NCBI GenBank assembly: GCA_900544965.1
Contig: UQXE01000054.1
Location: 1-8,622 of the forward strand
Source: an uncultured Eubacteriales bacterium
GTDB taxonomy: Bacteria; Bacillota; Clostridia; Christensenellales; CAG-138
Length of the DNA: 8,622 nucleotides
Direction: 5' to 3'
A program made the translations under genes and the position numbers. The notes below the pieces were generated by a model. It had not been told where the DNA came from and made no database searches. It worked only from the letters and a program-made list of their open reading frames with translations. Positions 4,918 to 8,622 of the stretch are shown piece by piece; positions within the stretch are counted from its first letter, which is position 1; each line of letters begins with the position of its first letter.

Positions 4918-6709
4918 TGCCGCTTCCACGCCTCCTTCGCCTTGCGCGCAGGATAAAGAATGCCGCGGCGCCGATAACAGCCACGGCGGCAAGTATTACA
5001 TAGGGAACGATATCCATGTTTATCCCCATCGGCGGAGGGTTTTGCAGCTCGTTGACGAAATGCGCGGACAGCGCCGTTCCATCCGCCGGAGTGTTGACCG
5101 TTACCGCCTTCCCGCTGGTGGTGTTCCCGCCTACGGTCACGCTTGTCGCATAGTTGGAAGCTCCGCCGCTTTCCGTTTCCACGATGCGGATCCCCGTTTC
5201 GGTCGGAAGGTTCGCGATTACAGCGGACTCGCCGTGTTTAAGCGTTATCGAGGCGGCGCCGGCGCTGCTGAACGTGATGTTTTGAGCATGCCCCTCGGCG
5301 CAGCCGCCCGTTCCCGTATAGGTCACGCTAAAGGTCTGGTTTCTCAACGCGCTCGCGGTCAGGGTGAAGGTAAAGTGTTCGTTCGCGTTGGCCGCGCTCC
5401 CCTTTACCGCCTTGCTGATGGTGAGATTAGAAAACACAATCCTGGGCTGGGATATCTCCAGCCGGCAGAGGTAATAGATGTTCTGGGTGACCGCTCTGTA
5501 GCCAAAACGGTTCCTCGACGGGTAAATATTGTAATATCGCTGGTGGCTGTCGCCGGTAAACGGCGTTACCGTGGTTTCATAGGTTACGCCGCCTTTCGTA
5601 TAGCGTACGGTAACCCTGTCGTTAATCTCCGTAGTATATTGGTAATTGCTTCCGCCTAAGTACTCCTCCAGCTTGTCCTTAAAGTCGCCGTAGGACACCC
5701 CTGGGCTCCCAGTCTGGCTTATGGCGAACACGCATGGGACTGGCGAATCAGGATCTGTAGGATCTGACGCCGACCTGTCGTACAGCTCCACGACATACAC
5801 CGGCGGATCCTCCCTGAGCACGCCGTCGATATGCCAGCCGTCGTTTTCACGCTTTAAGACATAGCCTATGAAGCTCTCACGCTCTTCGCCGTCTATAAGC
5901 GTTCTTCCGAATATGTCCGCAAGGCCGTCCTGGCCGTCCTTGTCTATAGCGGGCCAGATCGCGTTTGTATAAAGGTTGTCCGCCCCGTCCTTGCGGTCCG
6001 TATAGCCCTGCATATAGGAGGCGTCGCTGTCGATTGAGAAGTAAACATGTTCGGTGTTAAAATTGATATAGGGCGTTGTTTTTGCCAGCACGTCCTTTAA
6101 CTTGACGTCTACTATGATATAGGGGGTATTGTTGCCGGCCGGACCAAACTCAGTTACGCCGAAATCCTGATTTATGTTTTGGGGAACCGCATTGCTGTAG
6201 CGCAGGTAGACCTTGCCTTCTATGGTGGTTTCCATGACATGAACCGTGTGTGTTTCCGTCCTGTCCCTGTTATTTGAGCGGTAAGTATGGGTAAGCGTTA
6301 CCGTGCCCACGCCCGTGCCGCATATTTTAATCTGGCGCTCGTTGGTAGCGCTTAATGCCACGCTGCCGCCGTTTGACGAGCTTTGTGCCCACCGGTGATT
6401 GAAGCCTGTGGAGCCGCTTATGGTCATGATTTCCATCAAGTCTATGGAGTACGTTCCTAATTCATCGAAATTATCGCCCTTATTCTCCGTGTCGGACGAA
6501 GGTTCGGAGGAATTAGAAGCTTCGGGCAACTCCCCAGGAACTTCCGAAGCTTCCGGCAGGGCCGCGGGGGCTCCCTCCGCAAAGGACGCGGAATTATCCT
6601 CGGCCCCGGGAAGGTCCGTAAAAGCGGCCTGCCCAACGCTGACAGATGTAAATACCGTCACTATAACCAATAGCAACGCAAACAGCCGTTTCCTAGATCT
6701 GGTTAACAT
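4898..6709 (-). CDS. Large sortase-anchored surface protein, candidate pilus tip adhesin
   Basis: Encodes 603 aa. A signal peptide covers about 1-29 (RSRKR, hydrophobic core, GQAA), followed by an acidic low-complexity linker rich in Pro/Glu/Ala/Ser (32-80). An Ig-like fold of Big2 type covers about 92-160 (GGSVALS, ICGTGVGTVTLTHTY, HTVHV). A central region of about 260 residues (165-425) I do not recognise. A Spy0128/DUF7601-like isopeptide domain spans about 427-556, with expected Lys433 (ISK), Glu511 (IVE) and Asn553 (FVN). The sorting signal PPPMG (558-562) is followed by INMDIVPY, a hydrophobic helix and a long RARRRRR tail. It is first in the operon, the place of Cpa in S. pyogenes FCT loci. 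No thioester Cys-Gln domain like that of Cpa is evident, although Cys130, Cys326, Cys415 and Cys470 are present. The start at 6709 has AGGAGG with 5-nt spacing. The tip role is inferred from size and position. Confidence 0.88.
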   Translation of the reverse strand: MLTRSRKRLFALLLVIVTVFTSVSVGQAAFTDLPGAEDNSASFAEGAPAALPEASEVPGELPEASNSSEPSSDTENKGDNFDELGTYSIDLMEIMTISGSTGFNHRWAQSSSNGGSVALSATNERQIKICGTGVGTVTLTHTYRSNNRDRTETHTVHVMETTIEGKVYLRYSNAVPQNINQDFGVTEFGPAGNNTPYIIVDVKLKDVLAKTTPYINFNTEHVYFSIDSDASYMQGYTDRKDGADNLYTNAIWPAIDKDGQDGLADIFGRTLIDGEERESFIGYVLKRENDGWHIDGVLREDPPVYVVELYDRSASDPTDPDSPVPCVFAISQTGSPGVSYGDFKDKLEEYLGGSNYQYTTEINDRVTVRYTKGGVTYETTVTPFTGDSHQRYYNIYPSRNRFGYRAVTQNIYYLCRLEISQPRIVFSNLTISKAVKGSAANANEHFTFTLTASALRNQTFSVTYTGTGGCAEGHAQNITFSSAGAASITLKHGESAVIANLPTETGIRIVETESGGASNYATSVTVGGNTTSGKAVTVNTPADGTALSAHFVNELQNPPPMGINMDIVPYVILAAVAVIGAAAFFILRARRRRRGSGNDEFWG

Positions 6710-6736
6710 AAATTCCTCCTTTTACTCCTCTGCGCC

Positions 6737-6757
6737 GTATAGTAGGTTAAACTATAC
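6737..6757. repeat. Hairpin in the pilus mRNA leader
   Basis: Arms GTATAGT (6737-6743) and ACTATAC (6751-6757) are perfect complements around a 7-nt loop. It ends 17 nt before the AGGAGG of the adhesin gene, so it would lie in the 5' untranslated RNA close to the ribosome site. Confidence 0.5.
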
Positions 6758-6887
6758 ATATCAGTTCATCCTCACGTTTAATATATTGTATTTGTTTAGC
6801 TGCTTCACCTGCTTCTAAGCGGTTAACCAGCGTATCTTTAAAGCGCGTTCCCATCCGCGATATCTTATATGCCATAAATAACTTAGT

Positions 6888-6907
6888 TTGTTATATAAAT
6901 ATAACAA
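6888..6907. repeat. 20-bp AT-rich inverted repeat
   Basis: Arms TTGTTATAT and ATATAACAA flank AA. The site is about 180 bp upstream of the adhesin start. The size and symmetry fit a dimeric repressor site, but AT-rich DNA produces such palindromes more easily. Confidence 0.45.
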
Positions 6908-7096
6908 TGTATCAACTTTAACAAGTTAATAATAAACTTATAAATTAACAACATACTCTCTACCGCACTAAACACATTATTCCGTTGATTACAACAAAAA
7001 AATCCAAATCAGCGCAAAACATTGTTAATTATTTTATTGTTTTCCATTTAATTGTATAAACCACCTCCCTCTGGCAAACATTTTTACAGCGCAATG

Positions 7097-7121
7097 TTAT
7101 AATTATCGGAAATAATTATAA
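7097..7121. repeat. 25-bp inverted repeat, 10-bp arms
   Basis: Arms TTATAATTAT and ATAATTATAA are exact complements around CGGAA. Both strands carry TATAAT within the arms, so it could double as a -10 region, although no good -35 is visible at the right distance. Confidence 0.5.
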
Positions 7122-7331
7122 TCCCAATAAATGAAGGCAAAGATCACGCCAACTGCATTTATACGGCAAATTATTCCATGCGAAGGATGCATTGCCTGCT
7201 TGTCCGCAACCTGCGGCAAAACACACGGTATATACGGACTCATGCTATCAGGTAGTAGTTACTATACATCAACCGGAGGGGCAGGTCGGTTCTGTTTCTG
7301 ATACAATATGAGATTTATTTCCAAATTTTTT

Positions 7332-7366
7332 ATGCCGCTTTAATTATGCCGCTTTAATTATGCCGC
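7332..7366. repeat. 14-bp tandem repeat, 2.5 copies
   Basis: The unit ATGCCGCTTTAATT occurs twice exactly, followed by ATGCCGC. It lies upstream of the sdpRI promoter and in the middle of the long intergenic region. No function is known; copy number could vary by slippage. Confidence 0.7.
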
Positions 7367-7530
7367 CGCATCAGCCGCTGGACATAAAGCAGCTTTTCGT
7401 TTCTAAAGCAAACTTTTTTGATCAACTATCGATCAGATTGCCCATTTTTGTCCGGTTAACCGCATTAACGCGGAAATGAAAATATAATTCCCTAACCCGG
7501 TCAATACATATTTGTTTTTTCGGAAACGGT

Positions 7531-7558
7531 TTGCCAGAGCCGATTATTATGCTATAAT
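7531..7558 (+). promoter_or_regulatory. Sigma-A promoter of sdpRI
   Basis: TTGCCA (7531-7536), a 16-nt spacer and TATAAT (7553-7558) preceded by TGC, an extended -10 element. It is the best promoter match in the window. The predicted start of transcription at about 7565 falls inside the operator palindrome. Confidence 0.85.
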
Positions 7559-7584
7559 ACAATTAACCATATGGTTAATTGTAT
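7557..7584. promoter_or_regulatory. 28-bp perfect palindromic operator of sdpRI
   Basis: The left half ATACAATTAACCAT is followed directly by its exact reverse complement. It overlaps the end of the -10 element and the start site, 17 nt upstream of the sdpR start codon. This is the expected place for autorepression by the ArsR-family regulator encoded next. Confidence 0.85.
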
Positions 7585-7590
7585 GTTGTA

Positions 7591-7595
7591 GAGGT
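7591..7595 (+). promoter_or_regulatory. Ribosome site for the GTG start of sdpR
   Basis: GAGGT lies 6 nt before GTG at 7602. The longer in-frame reading from 7512 would run through the promoter and the operator and is rejected. Confidence 0.75.
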
Positions 7596-7601
7596 AATAG
7601 A

Positions 7602-7865
7602 GTGGGGCTTCAAAATACGCTTCGCGCATTGGCGGACCCGACGCGGCGTGAAATACTTAACCGCTTGAAGAGGGGAAGGCTGGCGGCGGGCGATATATCC
7701 GCTAAGTTCGATATCACCGCGGCGGCCGTTTCCAAGCATCTATCGGTTTTGAGGGAGGCTGGGCTTATACGCGACAAACGCGAAGGGAAATTCATCTATT
7801 ATGAGCTTAACGCCTCGGTGTTGGAGGAGACGCTGTTATGGATAAAGGGTTTGAAAGGGGATTGA
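7602..7865 (+). CDS. sdpR: ArsR-family autorepressor, SdpR type
   Basis: Encodes an 87-aa winged-helix repressor. It opens with the family signature LQNTLRALADPTRREIL (3-19), followed by a helix with GDISAKFDIT, the recognition helix AAAVSKHLSVLREAGL (40-55), a wing with RDKREGKFIYYELN (57-70), and a C-terminal dimer helix LEETLLWIKGLKG. The metal-binding Cys motif of the metal-sensing ArsR proteins is absent, as in SdpR. The GTG start is set by the ribosome site just upstream and by the promoter layout. In B. subtilis SdpR represses sdpRI and is sequestered by membrane SdpI when toxin is present. The same logic is inferred here because sdpI follows after 3 nt and a perfect palindrome covers the start site. 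Confidence 0.93.
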   Translation: MGLQNTLRALADPTRREILNRLKRGRLAAGDISAKFDITAAAVSKHLSVLREAGLIRDKREGKFIYYELNASVLEETLLWIKGLKGD

Positions 7866-7868
7866 AAC

Positions 7869-8543
7869 ATGAAAGGAAGCTATAAGGCGGTTTTTGGCCT
7901 TGTTGTTGTGTCATTTCTGGTTGCTGGGGTCTTTCTGGCGTTTATGCCTGATCGGGTTCCAATGCACTATAACGCGGCCGGCGGCATAGACCGCATGGGA
8001 AGCAAGTACGAATACCTGCTGCTTCCCACGATTACAGCTGCTTTAGCCGGCTTTTTTGTGATTCTGGCCAAATATCAGGCCAGGAAGGGCGAAAGCGGAA
8101 CGGAAAAGGCGGCAATGGTTTCCGGTATTGCCGTGCTTGCGTTTTTGATCGTGCTTGAGGTATATATCCTGTGGAAAGCGGCCGCGTATTCCCCAAACGC
8201 TGACGGTCAGGCGCCGGAGTTTCTCCGGCTGGCGGCATTCGGCCTGGGCGCGCTTTTTATCATTATAGGCAATATAATGCCCAAAGCAAGCCGCAACTCT
8301 ATATTTGGCCTGCGTACGTGCTGGAGTATGAAAAACGACGAGGTATGGCGAAGATGCCAGCGCTTCGGCGGCTGTTCGGCCGTTGTATGCGGGATTATGA
8401 TGATCATATGCGGCATTGCCTTTAGCGGCCTGGCCGCAGCCTGCGCGCTTGCCGGGCTGATCGTCATCATGTTGACTGCCGACGTCGCCGCGTCCTATCT
8501 GATTTATAAAAGATGGCGTCTCGAAGCCGGCTTAGGCAAATAA
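7869..8543 (+). CDS. sdpI: SdpI-family membrane immunity/signalling protein
   Basis: Encodes a 224-aa integral membrane protein. About six hydrophobic segments lie near 8-26, 50-67, 84-102, 119-135, 167-185 and 188-212. The first loop has the DUF1648 signature MPDRVPMHYNAAGGIDRMGS (26-45). The second conserved block, GNIMPKASRNSIFGLRT (134-150) with WSMKNDEVWRRCQRFGG (152-168), is the SdpI hallmark. Close to the 207 aa of B. subtilis SdpI, which gives immunity to the SdpC toxin and captures SdpR at the membrane. No sdpABC toxin genes are seen here, so it may protect against toxins of other cells or respond to envelope stress. AAAGGGG lies 8 nt before the ATG, inside the end of sdpR. Confidence 0.92.
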   Translation: MKGSYKAVFGLVVVSFLVAGVFLAFMPDRVPMHYNAAGGIDRMGSKYEYLLLPTITAALAGFFVILAKYQARKGESGTEKAAMVSGIAVLAFLIVLEVYILWKAAAYSPNADGQAPEFLRLAAFGLGALFIIIGNIMPKASRNSIFGLRTCWSMKNDEVWRRCQRFGGCSAVVCGIMMIICGIAFSGLAAACALAGLIVIMLTADVAASYLIYKRWRLEAGLGK

Positions 8544-8548
8544 AGTCT

Positions 8549-8568
8549 CCATAGCCGGTTCAAAAAAC
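8549..8568 (-). repeat. 20-bp repeat, inner copy
   Basis: On the minus strand this reads GTTTTTTGAACCGGCTATGG and matches the copy at 8603-8622 at 18 of 20 positions in the same orientation, 54 bp away. Just inside it, AGCCG and CGGCT form a weak hairpin. It starts 5 nt after the sdpI stop codon. There is no T-tract to make it a clear terminator. Confidence 0.65.
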
Positions 8569-8585
8569 GGCTGTGCCTCCGGCGG

Positions 8586-8622
8586 CTTAGAACCTATTAC
8601 CGCCATAGGCGGTTCACAAAAC
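8586..8622 (-). repeat. Dispersed repeat, right copy
   Basis: On the minus strand it begins GTTTTGTGAACCGCCTATGG, continues with the second half of the palindrome ACCGCC-TAT-GGCGGT, and ends in TAGGTTCTAAG. It matches 142-172 in inverted orientation. It reaches the window edge, so the element may continue beyond it. Confidence 0.65.

Larger units (their letters stand above)
6721..7530. other. Long AT-rich regulatory region without genes
   Basis: About 800 bases separate the divergent pilus and sdpRI operons. It contains several AT-rich inverted repeats and one tandem repeat, listed separately. The pilus promoter must lie here, but I cannot place it firmly. The best minus-strand candidate is TTTGCC (7073-7078), 16 nt, TACAAT (7051-7056), followed by a leader of about 340 nt. 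No ORF with convincing protein features is seen on either strand. Confidence 0.5.

Noticed and set aside
4898..6709. Cpa-like thioester domain in the adhesin
   Set aside because: Cysteines are present, but none sits in a context I recognise as a thioester domain, so I do not claim one.
2792..7366. ATGCCGCTTTAA shared by the sortase upstream region (2792-2803) and the tandem repeat
   Set aside because: A 12-bp match is expected by chance in a window of this size.
6819..7463. Possible invertible promoter between GCGGTTAACCAG (6819-6830) and CCGGTTAACCGC (7452-7463)
   Set aside because: The arms are only 12 bp with one mismatch and a self-palindromic GGTTAACC core. No recombinase gene is nearby. 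Chance is a sufficient explanation.
7512..7601. Longer sdpR reading from 7512
   Set aside because: It would translate through the promoter, the transcript start and the operator palindrome. The GTG at 7602 has its own ribosome site and matches the family N-terminus.
8549..8622. CRISPR array at the right edge
   Set aside because: Only two imperfect repeats are seen, the interval contains a hairpin and other repeat parts rather than a unique spacer, and no cas gene is present.

Overview
The window looks like chromosomal DNA from a Gram-positive, moderate-GC member of the Clostridia (Firmicutes/Bacillota). The evidence is strong AGGAGG-type ribosome sites, sortase-anchored pilins with Spy0128-like isopeptide domains, an SdpR/SdpI pair, and small XRE regulators of a type common in gut Clostridia. 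No rRNA, tRNA, transposase, integrase or CRISPR array is visible.

Layout. Positions 1-172 hold repeat and hairpin DNA. Positions 370-588 (minus) and 975-1247 (plus) are two divergent small XRE-type DNA-binding proteins. The first has a pair of near-identical 18-bp sites over its own promoter. Positions 1296-6709, all on the minus strand, form one compact operon ending at a rho-independent terminator. An AT-rich region of about 800 bp (6721-7530) separates the operon from a plus-strand sdpR-sdpI operon (7602-8543), whose promoter carries a 28-bp perfect palindrome. The right edge (8549-8622) holds repeats related, in inverted orientation, to those at the left edge.

The central operon is the main content. 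Read in the direction of transcription it encodes: a 603-aa surface protein (candidate tip adhesin), a 106-aa cytoplasmic protein with a DivIVA-like motif, a signal-peptidase-like protein that lacks both catalytic residues, a two-domain major pilin, a class B sortase, and a small pilin with a proline-rich stalk (candidate base pilin). Apart from the DivIVA-like gene, this order matches the Streptococcus pyogenes FCT-3-type pilus locus (cpa - sipA - fctA - srtC2 - fctB), including the inactive SipA chaperone and the class B polymerase. The likely assembly route is this: the three surface proteins are exported through Sec and held by their C-terminal membrane anchors. The sortase, helped by the SipA-like protein, links the major pilin and adhesin through unusual TPPTG/PPPMG signals. 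The base pilin, with an LPxTG-like APTTGD signal, is then fixed to the wall, probably by a housekeeping sortase encoded elsewhere.

The most novel element is the DivIVA-like protein translated between adhesin and SipA with overlapping reading frames on both sides. It has no counterpart in the streptococcal loci and could place the pilus machine at curved or septal membrane. This is inference from a short ungapped motif match.
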